This document shows, piece after piece, positions 1-8,789 of a stretch of DNA of 64,000 nucleotides. The stretch spans positions 62,001 to 126,000 of the forward strand of contig NZ_JARACK010000002.1 of the NCBI RefSeq assembly GCF_028767185.1, given 5' to 3'. The notes below the pieces were generated by a model that saw only the letters and a list, made by a program, of their open reading frames with translations, made no database searches and had not been told where the DNA came from. Every line of letters begins with the position of its first letter. The first letter of the stretch is position 1. The translations under genes were made by a program, and so were the position numbers. This DNA comes from Mangrovimonas aestuarii (lineage in GTDB: Bacteria > Bacteroidota > Bacteroidia > Flavobacteriales > Flavobacteriaceae).

Positions 1-1062
1 TCGATTTAAGCCGTCCAATGTTTCGAAATTGGTATACAACAGAATTAAGGATCGTTGGGTGATATTACGTTTTATATCGGCATACAATCGGCCAAAATCA
101 CTTTCAAAAAAATCAGTGTTTATATTGTATAGGGTTTCCAGAATCAAGTTCATTTGAGAAGTGCGACGTTCGGCCACTACCATGTTCTCAACTTTTTTAG
201 AAAAGGCAAAAATACCTGCTTTATCCTGTTTTTTAAGTGCAACATTTGAAATCACCAATGAGGCATTGATAGCATAATCCAACAATTTTAAACCATGAAA
301 GGGCATTTTCATTACACGGCCTTTGTCGATTACAGAATACACCGGTTGTGACTTTTCATCCTGAAACTGATTGACCATCAAATGGTTTTTCTTGGCTGTG
401 GCTTTCCAGTTTATGGTGCGTAGGTCATCACCGCTTACATACTCTTTGATCTGTTCAAACTCCATGGTATGGCCAATACGACGAACTTTCTTTATACCAT
501 ATTGATGTAGATTATTGCTAATGGCCATTAAATCGTACTTGCGTAATTGGATAAAGCTTGGATATGTTGGAACCATAGCGTTATCGCAAAAGCTATAGCG
601 TCTTGCAATTAAACCAAAGGGAGTAGTGATGTAAATGTTTAATTTCCCAAAATGATACCTCCCTCGTTCAGTAGGTCTTAATTCATACTGTAAAGTGGTT
701 TTTGAAGCAGCTTTTAGTTTTCTGAAAATCTCAAAGTCTCGTTGCTGGAATTGTTCTGGTATTTCATCAATTATTAAGGCGTTTACAGCAAACGTGTATC
801 TGTTTTCCAAAGTGATTTCGATGGGGTTTTGGTCGCCATTCGATAGTTTTTCAGGGAGGGTTCTTTCGGCATGAAGACCTTTTCTAGCCATGAACAGTAT
901 CAAGGTGTCCAAAAAAGAAAAGGCTAACAATGCCAATAGGAGTAATTTGATGATGTTAAACCATTTAGGATATATATAACTAATTACAAACAAGACCATG
1001 ATGCCTATTATGACATAGAAAAATCTGTTCTGTATATAAAATGGTTTAAGTCGCTTTAGCAT
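1..1062 (-). CDS. DUF58 domain-containing protein (3' end cut by window)
   Basis: I read this frame directly from the sequence: ATG at 1062 (MLKRLKPFYIQNRFF) and 354 open codons to base 1, where the window cuts the gene. Two hydrophobic segments fill roughly residues 14-55. A beta-rich stretch follows, then the DUF58 signature around EYVSGDDLRTINWKATAK, a von Willebrand-A-like region. DUF58 proteins sit beside MoxR ATPases and are thought to act with them as chaperone or assembly systems at the membrane; the exact role is unknown. It is the last visible gene of the minus-strand operon, 12 bases after the MoxR gene. Confidence 0.9.
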   Translation of the reverse strand, partial: MLKRLKPFYIQNRFFYVIIGIMVLFVISYIYPKWFNIIKLLLLALLAFSFLDTLILFMARKGLHAERTLPEKLSNGDQNPIEITLENRYTFAVNALIIDEIPEQFQQRDFEIFRKLKAASKTTLQYELRPTERGRYHFGKLNIYITTPFGLIARRYSFCDNAMVPTYPSFIQLRKYDLMAISNNLHQYGIKKVRRIGHTMEFEQIKEYVSGDDLRTINWKATAKKNHLMVNQFQDEKSQPVYSVIDKGRVMKMPFHGLKLLDYAINASLVISNVALKKQDKAGIFAFSKKVENMVVAERRTSQMNLILETLYNINTDFFESDFGRLYADIKRNITQRSLILLYTNFETLDGLNR

Positions 1063-1074
1063 GAGGTATGTGCC

Positions 1075-2136
1075 TTATCTTGGGATTTCAACAGTTTCTA
1101 TAATCTGTTTAATGATTTGTTTGGTGGTAACGCCTTCCATTTCGCGTTCTGGAGTAACAATCACACGGTGCTGTAATACCGGAACAGCAGCTTGTTTAAT
1201 GTCTTCTGGAGTCACAAAATCACGACCTTTCATGGCTGCAAAAGCCTTACTGGCACGTAACATGGCAATAGAAGCTCTTGGTGATGCTCCTAAGTACAAA
1301 AACGGATTGTTACGAGTGTTCACAATAATATCTGCGATATACTTTATTAGATGAGATTCTACTCTTATTTGGTTTACCAATGCTTGGAATTTGGCAATTT
1401 GATCTTTTGATAAATGAGCAGTTACTTGATTAATTTTTGTTGCGCCCTGAAGAGTTTGTTCTCTGTTAATAATCTCGATTTCTTCATTAAGATTTGGATA
1501 ATCGATATCTATTTTGAAAATAAAACGATCTAATTGCGCTTCAGGTAGGCGATAGGTTCCTTCCTGCTCAACAGGGTTTTGAGTTGCCAGTACAATAAAT
1601 GGTAAATCCATAGTGTATTTTTTACCATCAATGGTAATCTGACGTTCTTCCATCACTTCGAACAGGGCGGCCTGTGTTTTTGCTGGAGCCCGGTTTATCT
1701 CGTCGATAAGTACCATATTCGAAAATATTGGCCCGTGTTTAAACTTAAATTCTGATGATTTCATATCAAACACCGATGTTCCCAAAATATCACTAGGCAT
1801 TAGGTCTGGGGTAAACTGTATGCGACTAAAACCAACATTCAACGATTTGGCCAATAACTTCGCAGAAATGGTTTTTGCAACACCAGGTACACCTTCAATA
1901 AGTACATGGCCGTTGGCTAGAATAGAAGCGATAAGCATATCGATCATTCCTTTCTGCCCAACGATAACCTTGCTAATCTCCTCCTTGATTAAATCTATTC
2001 CTTTTTGGAGTCCAGAAAGGTCTATTCGGTTTTCAAAATGCAGGTTTTCCATGCCGTTGTCTGGGTGTGATAATGGTGATTCTTGTTGTGAAGAAGTTTT
2101 GTATTCCAAAGGGGAGGTGTTTTCTGTATGCTCCAT
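1075..2136 (-). CDS. MoxR-family AAA+ ATPase
   Basis: The 353-residue protein has a low-complexity N-terminus (about 40 residues) followed by the MoxR/AAA_3 core. Walker A reads GVPGVAKT, Walker B is VLIDEINRAPAKTQAALFE, and sensor 1 is ATQNPVEQEGTYRLPEAQLD. The C-terminal lid contains GASPRASIAMLRASKAFA. MoxR ATPases use ATP to mature or insert metal cofactors or to remodel partner proteins, usually with VWA-type partners such as the DUF58 protein encoded just downstream. The gap to the upstream DUF4350 gene is only 3 bases, so co-transcription is likely. The family is certain; the client protein is unknown. Confidence 0.95.
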   Translation of the reverse strand: MEHTENTSPLEYKTSSQQESPLSHPDNGMENLHFENRIDLSGLQKGIDLIKEEISKVIVGQKGMIDMLIASILANGHVLIEGVPGVAKTISAKLLAKSLNVGFSRIQFTPDLMPSDILGTSVFDMKSSEFKFKHGPIFSNMVLIDEINRAPAKTQAALFEVMEERQITIDGKKYTMDLPFIVLATQNPVEQEGTYRLPEAQLDRFIFKIDIDYPNLNEEIEIINREQTLQGATKINQVTAHLSKDQIAKFQALVNQIRVESHLIKYIADIIVNTRNNPFLYLGASPRASIAMLRASKAFAAMKGRDFVTPEDIKQAAVPVLQHRVIVTPEREMEGVTTKQIIKQIIETVEIPR

Positions 2137-2139
2137 AGT

Positions 2140-3336
2140 CTATTTTTTATGAAAATCCTCGATTACATTATTTAAGCGTAACAAGTCATCTTCCGTACAC
2201 TGTTGTTTTGCTTTGAGGTGTAATATGAGGTCTATTAATTTTTTTGTTTGAAAGTGATCTCTTCCAGATTTTAACGCTAGGGTTTTTATGAATTTTTCAT
2301 CCAATAATTGTGTGTCCAAATAGTAGGCGTTACGAAGGTATTCTAGAAAGTAATTGATTTTCTTTCCTATTAGATTGTCGTGATCTTTGGTTTCAAAATA
2401 AAGGTTTCCAATGGTTTTTGTAAAGGCGATGGTTGTATTTTCCAAAGGCTTTACCACCTTAATTACCCGCTGTTTTCTTTTGGCGTTGAAAATCATGAAA
2501 ATCACTAAAGAGATTAATCCTAATGTCCAAGCCCAACGTAAAGCAGGTTGACTCAATATAAACCTTACAGGTGAGTCTCCCAGATCACGACCTTTTTTTG
2601 ACTTCGAATCGAAATAAATGATATCATCAGCTAAATAGGATAGGGCAGCGGCTGTATAGTCACTATTATTATCCTTTAATAAATTATAGTTAGTGAAGGT
2701 AATAGGTTGTAAATGCAACAGGACATTCCCTAGACCGTATTTAACTTTTATAAAGTTTATACGCCTAATGGAGTCTATGGTTTGGTAGCCAAGAACAGTA
2801 GTGTTTTTTGAATCTAGTTCGCTAAAGTAAATGTTGTCAATACCTTTGTTCAGTGTAATGCTTCGGTCTTCAAATTTAGGGTTTGATAAACTAAAAGTAG
2901 CAGTTCCTTTATAGCTAAAGTTGTGTTTAGTATCTGCTTTTAGGCTATCCATTAACAGCTGGGGGGGGTAGGGCGAAGCAATAAAAATAGTATTGCCCTG
3001 ACTGGCAAAGTTCAATAACTCTTCAGCAGATATGTCATCTATAACAGAATGATTTTCAATGCTAATATAGTTTCCTGTGGTAAGGTATGTGCTGTCTTCC
3101 CAAACGTAAAGCTCATCAAAATATTCATAAGGAGAGACCGTTACATTTTCAATTTTACTTTTAGGGAACAACTCAGGTAGTTGATCGTACAAAACATACG
3201 TGCCAAATGGGATTTTGTGTTTTTCGTTATAAGTTTTAGACCAATCTATTGGTGTTGGTGTTGAAAGTTCGAAAGCTACTCCTGCCACTAAAAGCACAAT
3301 CAACAAAGCAAGATATATTTTCAGCGTTTTGTTCAT
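2140..3336 (-). CDS. DUF4350 domain-containing membrane protein
   Basis: A 398-residue protein with an N-terminal signal anchor (IYLALLIVLLVAGVAFEL), a long extracytoplasmic domain and a second transmembrane helix near residues 265-285 (WAWTLGLISLVIFMIFNA). A basic cytoplasmic tail of about 110 residues follows. The outer domain matches the DUF4350 pattern (GTYVLYDQLPELFP; FIASPYPP), resembling a glutamine-amidotransferase-like fold common in MoxR operons. The start overlaps the end of the DUF4129 gene by 4 bases, indicating translational coupling. Function is unknown. Context suggests a membrane partner of the MoxR/DUF58 pair. Confidence 0.8.
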   Translation of the reverse strand: MNKTLKIYLALLIVLLVAGVAFELSTPTPIDWSKTYNEKHKIPFGTYVLYDQLPELFPKSKIENVTVSPYEYFDELYVWEDSTYLTTGNYISIENHSVIDDISAEELLNFASQGNTIFIASPYPPQLLMDSLKADTKHNFSYKGTATFSLSNPKFEDRSITLNKGIDNIYFSELDSKNTTVLGYQTIDSIRRINFIKVKYGLGNVLLHLQPITFTNYNLLKDNNSDYTAAALSYLADDIIYFDSKSKKGRDLGDSPVRFILSQPALRWAWTLGLISLVIFMIFNAKRKQRVIKVVKPLENTTIAFTKTIGNLYFETKDHDNLIGKKINYFLEYLRNAYYLDTQLLDEKFIKTLALKSGRDHFQTKKLIDLILHLKAKQQCTEDDLLRLNNVIEDFHKK

Positions 3337-4100
3337 GATCTTACAGAATTTAAGAATTGATCAAAAGCTGTTTTGGCCTTGTAAAATTGCTCGTCAGTAA
3401 CATTAAATTCACCGTACCATATATAGTTGTAGAGATATGACGTGTATGCAAACTCTTCCCGAATAGATTTTGATTTAATTTCGTTTTGGTAATCGCTGTT
3501 GGTTTTCTCAACATCATATTCTATCCATTCTGCTTCGGTCATTACTTTCAGTAGCCATAAGTAGTAATATCTAATGGCCAAGCGAAAGTTGTTGACGCTT
3601 TCGGCCTCGGCAATTAAGCTCTTAAAATCTGTAGCGTGTATGTTGTTTTCAATATCGGTTACCGGAATAATTTTTTTAGCTGAGGATTTTCCGAAAACCC
3701 ATTGTCCTTCATTATTCATAACCGCTTTTACAATAAAATAGATTACCAATAAGAAAATAACAACGTAAAAAATTTTCATACCAATATCTGCCATTTTGGA
3801 AGCTTCTCCAGCACTTTTAAGGTTGAAAAGGTCTTGTATGAAATCGATAAACCATTGTTTGAACCGAGACCATAAGCCATTATTGTTTATGGTTTGATCG
3901 TAATTAAATTCATCTGAACCATATCGTTCCTTTAAATTTGAAAAGAATTTAGGGGTAATGTTTGATTGATCTATCGTTAGAGAGTCCTTCACCAAACCCA
4001 TATCCTCAGAACCATTGTTAATGGCTTGAGTTGAAGCACTGCATAGCAGTCCAATACAGAGTAAAATGCTATGTGTCCATTTAAGGTTACTCACCAGCAC
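3333..4100 (-). CDS. DUF4129 domain-containing protein
   Basis: A 255-residue protein with a cleavable-looking signal (HSILLCIGLLCSASTQA), about 80 extracytoplasmic residues, one transmembrane helix at about 108-126 (IFYVVIFLLVIYFIVKAV), and a C-terminal cytoplasmic DUF4129 region. That region contains the typical NNFRLAIRYYYLWLL and EFAYTSYLYNYIWYG segments. DUF4129 regions are often found at the C-terminus of transglutaminase-like proteins and in MoxR/DUF58 operons. Its start lies inside the end of the upstream membrane-protein gene (14-base overlap), and its stop overlaps the DUF4350 start. Biochemical role unknown. Confidence 0.85.
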   Translation of the reverse strand: MLVSNLKWTHSILLCIGLLCSASTQAINNGSEDMGLVKDSLTIDQSNITPKFFSNLKERYGSDEFNYDQTINNNGLWSRFKQWFIDFIQDLFNLKSAGEASKMADIGMKIFYVVIFLLVIYFIVKAVMNNEGQWVFGKSSAKKIIPVTDIENNIHATDFKSLIAEAESVNNFRLAIRYYYLWLLKVMTEAEWIEYDVEKTNSDYQNEIKSKSIREEFAYTSYLYNYIWYGEFNVTDEQFYKAKTAFDQFLNSVRS

Positions 4101-5031
4101 CTATTTGATCGATAATACTTTTAGATCCAATATTTTCGTTTTCCTCCTTAAGACCATAGAAAACGATACCTTGATTGATTTCTATTAATTGTCCAACAAA
4201 AATGCTAAGCATGGAGTTTAAAATAAACATAATTAGCATCATAGTTGTCATGGTTGAGCCGACTTGAGTAGTGGCATTAACGCCACTTTCCTCAATGGTA
4301 GTAAAAATACTGACCATTCCAAAAATGTAAGGAATCATGGAAATAAGGGTTTGGCCAATGTAACACATCAGGAAAAATAGCCCTACACTACCTATTGCCG
4401 CCCAGAATTTCTTGGTCATTAAAGACCAAGAATAGCCATAGCATTCAAAAATTCCCTTATCACCTTCAATATATTCCATAAAGGTCATACCATAGAATAA
4501 CATAAGTGCTCCAAATAATACCGGAATCAATAAGATGCCAATTATAGTAATTGCCAAAATCATCCCAATGATACCGACAACAATTATCAAAGGAATACTT
4601 ATAAGAAGACTTGATATTAGAAAAACGAATAGTTTTCCAATATTTGATTTATAAATGTTTACAATTTCATTGGTGCCAAAATTCTTACCTCCGTGTTCAT
4701 TATACAGCTTTAAATAAATAGGGGAATAGGCATATAGAATTAAACCAGAAAGCAATCCAACAGTAAGGAATAAGATGATAAGTAAACCAAACATTCCAGC
4801 ATTATCATTTAAATAGCTGTCCATCACCAAACCTTGATTTGCTCCACTTAAGGCTGAATTAAAAATACCTGTGTACATTTTGGTCATGAAATAACCTAGG
4901 GTCATTAAAATCAAAATGAAGAAACCGGTAACAACAAAAAGGTGCTTAAAGTAATGGCCTCCACATAATTTTATAAATGTAAAGGTGTCTTGAAAAAAGC
5001 TGCTAAAATCTCGCGATTTATATAATTCCAT
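4087..5031 (-). CDS. Polytopic membrane protein of the MoxR/SpoIIM operon
   Basis: A 314-residue protein with about six hydrophobic segments, including HLFVVTGFFILILMTLGYF, a long double segment near residues 135-180, and a segment near 265-285. No catalytic motif is visible. It overlaps its neighbours on both sides by 14 bases, so it is part of the same transcription unit as SpoIIM and DUF4129. Homologues recur at this position in flavobacterial MoxR operons, usually as hypothetical membrane proteins. It may form a membrane complex with the neighbouring proteins; that is inference from context only. Confidence 0.75.
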   Translation of the reverse strand: MELYKSRDFSSFFQDTFTFIKLCGGHYFKHLFVVTGFFILILMTLGYFMTKMYTGIFNSALSGANQGLVMDSYLNDNAGMFGLLIILFLTVGLLSGLILYAYSPIYLKLYNEHGGKNFGTNEIVNIYKSNIGKLFVFLISSLLISIPLIIVVGIIGMILAITIIGILLIPVLFGALMLFYGMTFMEYIEGDKGIFECYGYSWSLMTKKFWAAIGSVGLFFLMCYIGQTLISMIPYIFGMVSIFTTIEESGVNATTQVGSTMTTMMLIMFILNSMLSIFVGQLIEINQGIVFYGLKEENENIGSKSIIDQIGAGE

Positions 5032-5995
5032 ATTTAGAGGTTAGTTTTTTATGTAGAATAAAGGGGTAAATCAAATAATAAAATGCAATAATACCTAATG
5101 TTATTAAAATGATACCTATGGATAGTGCATTGGGCATTGTGTTAGAGTAACGTGTGATGTATCCTTCCAGAAAGCCTGCTGCAATCGTAAAGGGAAAAGT
5201 ACTTATCAATATTTTTACGCCATCTTTAAAGCCTAGTTTAAATGAAGTCATTCTGGAGTAGGTTTTAGGAAAAAGAATGCTTGCTCCCAAGATAAGCCCT
5301 GCAGCTCCCTCAATAACAATAGCGAAAATTTCCATGGAACCATGAATCCAAATGCCACGCACACTTTCCCAAAATACACCTTGTTCGTAGAAAAAGTATT
5401 GAAAGGCTCCTACCATTATACCGTTGTAAAGCATCACTAAACCTGTACCAAAACCTCCAAAAACACCAAAAATGAAGTTTTTAATTCCTACATAGAGGTT
5501 GTTCAGCGTTATGCCAATAAAGCTTCCCCAATTGCTACCACTTTTGTATACAGCGACAGGATCGCCAGCTTCAATGTTCTCTAGTGTTTGGTTTACATAA
5601 TGGTCACCAAGAATAAGTCTTACAAAAGTGTCATCGTGGGCAGCAGAAAGTGCTCCCATAGCTAAAAAGCAACCAAAAAGCAAGAATGCATAGAGCACAT
5701 ACCTTCTGTTTTGATATACTATTAAGGGAACTTCGGTTTTCCAGAACCGAACAAGAGCATTAGTGTCTTCACGCTTGGTTTTATAAATTTTCTGAAAAGC
5801 CTTGGCTGCTAAATTGTTTAAGTAAAGAATTGTTTTACTTTTGGGATAGTAAGTTTGGGCGTAGGATAGGTCGTTTACCAAATGAATGTACAAAGAGGCG
5901 AGATCGTCAGGGTTTTTCAGGGATTTTCCAAAAATTGCCTTTTCAAAACTCAACCATTTTTCTTTGTTTTGTTTAATAAATGCTACCTCTCTCAT
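5018..5995 (-). CDS. SpoIIM-family (stage II sporulation protein M) membrane protein
   Basis: The protein has 325 residues. A soluble N-terminal region of about 100 residues (REVAFIKQNKEKWLSFEKA) is followed by several transmembrane segments carrying the SpoIIM signature: NLYVGIKNFIFGVFGGFG, MLYNGIMVGAF and the GSMEIFAIVIEGAAGLILG motif. In Bacillus, SpoIIM works with SpoIID/P in septal peptidoglycan remodelling. Non-sporulating Bacteroidota carry it beside RDD, MoxR and DUF58 genes, where its job is unknown. It is the first gene of the minus-strand operon. Its start is only 24 bases from the start of the divergent RDD gene, so promoter elements must reach into one of the two coding regions. 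Confidence 0.9.
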   Translation of the reverse strand: MREVAFIKQNKEKWLSFEKAIFGKSLKNPDDLASLYIHLVNDLSYAQTYYPKSKTILYLNNLAAKAFQKIYKTKREDTNALVRFWKTEVPLIVYQNRRYVLYAFLLFGCFLAMGALSAAHDDTFVRLILGDHYVNQTLENIEAGDPVAVYKSGSNWGSFIGITLNNLYVGIKNFIFGVFGGFGTGLVMLYNGIMVGAFQYFFYEQGVFWESVRGIWIHGSMEIFAIVIEGAAGLILGASILFPKTYSRMTSFKLGFKDGVKILISTFPFTIAAGFLEGYITRYSNTMPNALSIGIILITLGIIAFYYLIYPFILHKKLTSKYGII

Positions 5996-6019
5996 AAGCC
6001 ATCCAAAATAAAAGAATTA

Positions 6020-6766
6020 ATGGTAGAGTTACAAATAAACACCACTCAAAATGTTAATATAAACTTTACGGCCGCTAGTATTGGTGAGCGTATCTTGGCC
6101 TATATAATTGATTTAGTAATAAAAATCGCATATTTAGTGGTAATCTACCAAATTGTATTTAACCTCTTCGAGTTAGACAAATGGATGAATACATTAGATA
6201 ATTGGTCTCAAATGGCTGTGGTAGCATTATTTGCCATGCCTTACATATTCTACACTTTATTATTTGAAACATTATTAGATGGACAGACACTTGGGAAACG
6301 AATTCTAAAAATTAAGGTTGTAAAAATTGACGGCTATCAAGCTAAGTTGGGCGATTTTGTTGTTCGATGGTTTTTCAGAATTGTTGATATCGATATTATG
6401 TCTGGTTTAATAGGTATGTTTTCTATTATTTTAAGCGACAAGAACCAACGTTTAGGGGATATGACTGCAGGAACTTCGGTTATCAGTGTTAAAAATAAAG
6501 TCGATATTAGCCATACCATCTTAGAAGAACTTGAAGACAATTATATACCAACTTATGCTAGTGTTATAAAGCTAAGCGATAATGATGCTCGAATTATCAA
6601 GGAAACTTATAAGAAGGCTAAAGAGTCGAAAGATTACCCTACCTTAATAAAACTTCGCGATAAGATTATGGAAGTAACGGGCATTAAGGAGAGATTACAT
6701 GCTGATGATATTTCCTTCATAGATTCTGTTTTAAAAGATTATAATTACTATACCCAAAACATGTAA
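6020..6766 (+). CDS. RDD-family membrane protein
   Basis: I chose ATG 6020 (MVELQINTTQNVNINF), giving 248 residues. A longer frame from 5882 would run through the divergent SpoIIM gene. RDD hallmarks are visible: SIGERILAYIIDLVIK with the Arg-Asp pair, LLDGQTLGKRILKIKVV, and DKNQRLGDMTAGTSVI. There are three predicted membrane helices and a soluble C-terminal tail of about 80 residues. RDD proteins are small membrane proteins, some implicated in transport; the function here is unknown. The stop overlaps the next start (TAATG), so it is coupled with the TRIC-like gene. Pairing of RDD with SpoIIM is recurrent in Bacteroidota. Confidence 0.88.
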   Translation: MVELQINTTQNVNINFTAASIGERILAYIIDLVIKIAYLVVIYQIVFNLFELDKWMNTLDNWSQMAVVALFAMPYIFYTLLFETLLDGQTLGKRILKIKVVKIDGYQAKLGDFVVRWFFRIVDIDIMSGLIGMFSIILSDKNQRLGDMTAGTSVISVKNKVDISHTILEELEDNYIPTYASVIKLSDNDARIIKETYKKAKESKDYPTLIKLRDKIMEVTGIKERLHADDISFIDSVLKDYNYYTQNM

Positions 6767-7380
6767 TGTTTTACACTATAGACATTTTAGGTACTATTGC
6801 TTTTGCTATTTCTGGGGTTTTAGTTGCATTAAATAAGCGATTTGATCCCTTTGGAATTTTAATTATTGCTTTTGTAACTTCTGTTGGAGGGGGAACATTG
6901 AGAGATGTACTTATTGGTCAGACACCAGTAAGCTGGATGCAAAACATAACATATACCTATGCTATTTTAGGAGCTACGGTTTTTGCTGTTGTTTTTAGGA
7001 AAAAAATAGATTATCTACGGACTTCGCTTTTGCTTTTCGATACAATTGGGATTGGCCTTTATACAGTGGTTGGTGTTGAAAAGGGGATTTCAGCAGGACT
7101 CAATCCACTTATTTGTATTGCTTTGGGAACTATGTCGGCCTGTTTTGGTGGAGTAACCCGAGATATTTTATGTAATCAAATTCCGGTAATATTCCGAAAT
7201 GAAATTTATGCCACAGCCTGTATTCTTGGAGGGGTAACTTACTTTTCGTTAAGTGAATTGCCTATAGATAACAGTTTAGTGTTTATTATCTCCGGTTTGG
7301 TAGTTATTATTGTAAGATTGCTGGCTATTAGGTTTAAGATAAGTTTGCCCAGTCTTTATAAGGATGAGACTATTCAATAA
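6766..7380 (+). CDS. TRIC/YicG-family (UPF0126) membrane channel protein
   Basis: A 204-residue protein with seven hydrophobic helices and two internally repeated glycine-rich motifs: FAISGVLVALNKRFDPFG with VGGGTLRDVLIG in the first half, and CIALGTMSACFGGVTRDILCN in the second. This is the prokaryotic TRIC/YicG pattern (trimeric intracellular cation channel family, potassium-permeable in characterised homologues). The ATG shares one base with the RDD stop codon. At the other end its stop overlaps the convergent cyclophilin gene by 11 bases. The physiological ion here is inferred from the family only. Confidence 0.9.
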   Translation: MFYTIDILGTIAFAISGVLVALNKRFDPFGILIIAFVTSVGGGTLRDVLIGQTPVSWMQNITYTYAILGATVFAVVFRKKIDYLRTSLLLFDTIGIGLYTVVGVEKGISAGLNPLICIALGTMSACFGGVTRDILCNQIPVIFRNEIYATACILGGVTYFSLSELPIDNSLVFIISGLVVIIVRLLAIRFKISLPSLYKDETIQ

Positions 7381-8080
7381 TTTCTGTTTTATTAATAAAT
7401 ATGTTTTCCAAAGGCCATTCTCTACCATCAGTTGGTTGGTTACAGATAGAGTCTACTACATCCATTCCGGAAATGACTTTTCCAAAAATAGTATAATTTC
7501 CATCCAGGTGATGGGCACCTCCCTTTTGGGTTACAATAAAGAATTCATAGGGTGAAGCTAGTTTGTGAGGATTGTCAATGTCGCTACTGGGCATGGAAAT
7601 TACGCCCCTATCGTGTTTAAATCCTTTTTTAGTGTCATTAGGAAGTAAATAACGCCCTATATCAGAACGTCTTTTTGCTACTTCAGGATCATCAGTGTTT
7701 CCTCCTTGAATTATAAAGTTCTTCACTACCCTGTGAAACTGAGTATTGTCGAAATAATGTTGTTTAGTCAAGAAGATAAAGTTAGAACGATGGAATTTTG
7801 TTTCATCAAACAACAAAATATCAATATTACCATAATCTGTATAGAGGCGTACTTTATTTTCTTTATTGCGCTTGTCGTAATCCATAAAGAAATCCATAAC
7901 ATTTTTGTCAGTAAGTTTGATGAATTCTTTTTCAGATGTATCAACAGTGTCCTTTTTTATGATTCTTGGCTCTTTTTTTACAGAGGTTTGGGGCTCTGAG
8001 GTACTCTTCTTTTTCTTAGATTGACTATCTTCACAGTTCGAAACAAGCAATAAAAGGCAAAGTAAAAGTATAGGTCTCAT
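7370..8080 (-). CDS. Cyclophilin-type peptidyl-prolyl isomerase, lipoprotein
   Basis: I chose the start at 8080, giving 236 residues (MRPILLLCLLLLVSNCED). It opens with a lipoprotein signal peptide with Cys at about residue 16, then a charged linker and a cyclophilin domain. Upstream codons of the same frame run into the divergent Nudix gene and encode no signal. Cyclophilin motifs are FHRVVKNFIIQGG and YTIFGKVISGMDVVD. It probably assists protein folding in the periplasm while anchored in a membrane. The start codon is one base away from the divergent Nudix start, so the promoter must lie inside the Nudix coding sequence. The 3' end overlaps the convergent TRIC gene by 11 bases. Confidence 0.9.
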   Translation of the reverse strand: MRPILLLCLLLLVSNCEDSQSKKKKSTSEPQTSVKKEPRIIKKDTVDTSEKEFIKLTDKNVMDFFMDYDKRNKENKVRLYTDYGNIDILLFDETKFHRSNFIFLTKQHYFDNTQFHRVVKNFIIQGGNTDDPEVAKRRSDIGRYLLPNDTKKGFKHDRGVISMPSSDIDNPHKLASPYEFFIVTQKGGAHHLDGNYTIFGKVISGMDVVDSICNQPTDGREWPLENIFINKTEIIE

Positions 8081-8081
8081 A

Positions 8082-8723
8082 ATGAATTTTGATACGTTCT
8101 TAAAATCGATTTCAAAAATAGAAAATATACCGCTACCGGCCGAAGCTTCGCAGTTTAAAATGTCTCCGCCATTTAGGGAGCAGCTCATGAGCCAAAAAGG
8201 AGATGTTGTTAAGAAAGCGAAGCAAGCGGGTGTGCTAGCTTTGTTTTACCCTGATAGTGGCCAACAAACCTCATTAATCTTAATTTTAAGGAAAACTTAT
8301 AAAGGGGTTCATTCTGCACAGGTAGGATTTCCAGGGGGGAAGGTTGAGAAACTGGATAATAGCATTATGGAAACTGCAATTAGGGAGACATATGAAGAAA
8401 TAGGAGTACCCAGCAAGGAAATAGAAGTTTTAAAAACGCTAACCAAATTATATATCCCTCCCAGTAATTTTTATGTGCATCCATTTTTGGGAATTTCACG
8501 AGTAACTCCTAACTTTATTAAGCAAGATGATGAAGTTGAAGATTTGATAGAAGTGCCTCTTTATCAGTTTCTTGATGATGCTAATGTGATTACCCAAGTA
8601 GTGTCGACCTCTTACAAGGTAGATGTTACTGTACCGGCCTTTAAACTGTGCGATTATACAGTGTGGGGTGCAACAGCGATGATGCTCAGTGAAATAAAAG
8701 ACTTATTAAAAGTGATGTTATAA
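8082..8723 (+). CDS. Nudix hydrolase, CoA-pyrophosphatase type
   Basis: A 213-residue protein. The Nudix box spans about residues 86-109 (GKVEKLDNSIMETAIRETYEEIGV) with the metal-binding R101-E102-x2-E105-E106. The preceding HSAQVGFPGGK and the following YIPPSNFYVHPFLG are typical of the NudL/CoA diphosphatase group, which cleaves coenzyme A or its derivatives to phosphopantetheine and 3',5'-ADP. Cytoplasmic; no signal. The box has one extra residue between its Asp/Glu and the Arg compared with the strict Nudix formula, as I recall for this subgroup. It is divergent from the cyclophilin gene with one base between starts. Substrate is inferred from family. Confidence 0.88.
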   Translation: MNFDTFLKSISKIENIPLPAEASQFKMSPPFREQLMSQKGDVVKKAKQAGVLALFYPDSGQQTSLILILRKTYKGVHSAQVGFPGGKVEKLDNSIMETAIRETYEEIGVPSKEIEVLKTLTKLYIPPSNFYVHPFLGISRVTPNFIKQDDEVEDLIEVPLYQFLDDANVITQVVSTSYKVDVTVPAFKLCDYTVWGATAMMLSEIKDLLKVML

Positions 8724-8736
8724 CTGTCAGATTCCT

Positions 8737-8744
8737 TACTTTTG
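8737..8744 (+). promoter_or_regulatory. Candidate -7 promoter element (TACTTTTG) for the acyltransferase gene
   Basis: TACTTTTG matches the Bacteroidota sigma-A -7 consensus TAnnTTTG exactly and lies 45 bases before ATG 8790, giving an expected leader of about 40 bases. A clear TTG at -33 is not visible, so the assignment rests on the -7 match and its position. Confidence 0.45.
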
Positions 8745-8789
8745 CACTAAATTTTAACTGACTATTCTCAATAACGCAAAACACCGATT

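Noticed and set aside
1820-2152. 110-codon plus-strand frame inside the MoxR gene
   Set aside because: Antisense to an unmistakable AAA+ ATPase; the translation shows no family pattern.
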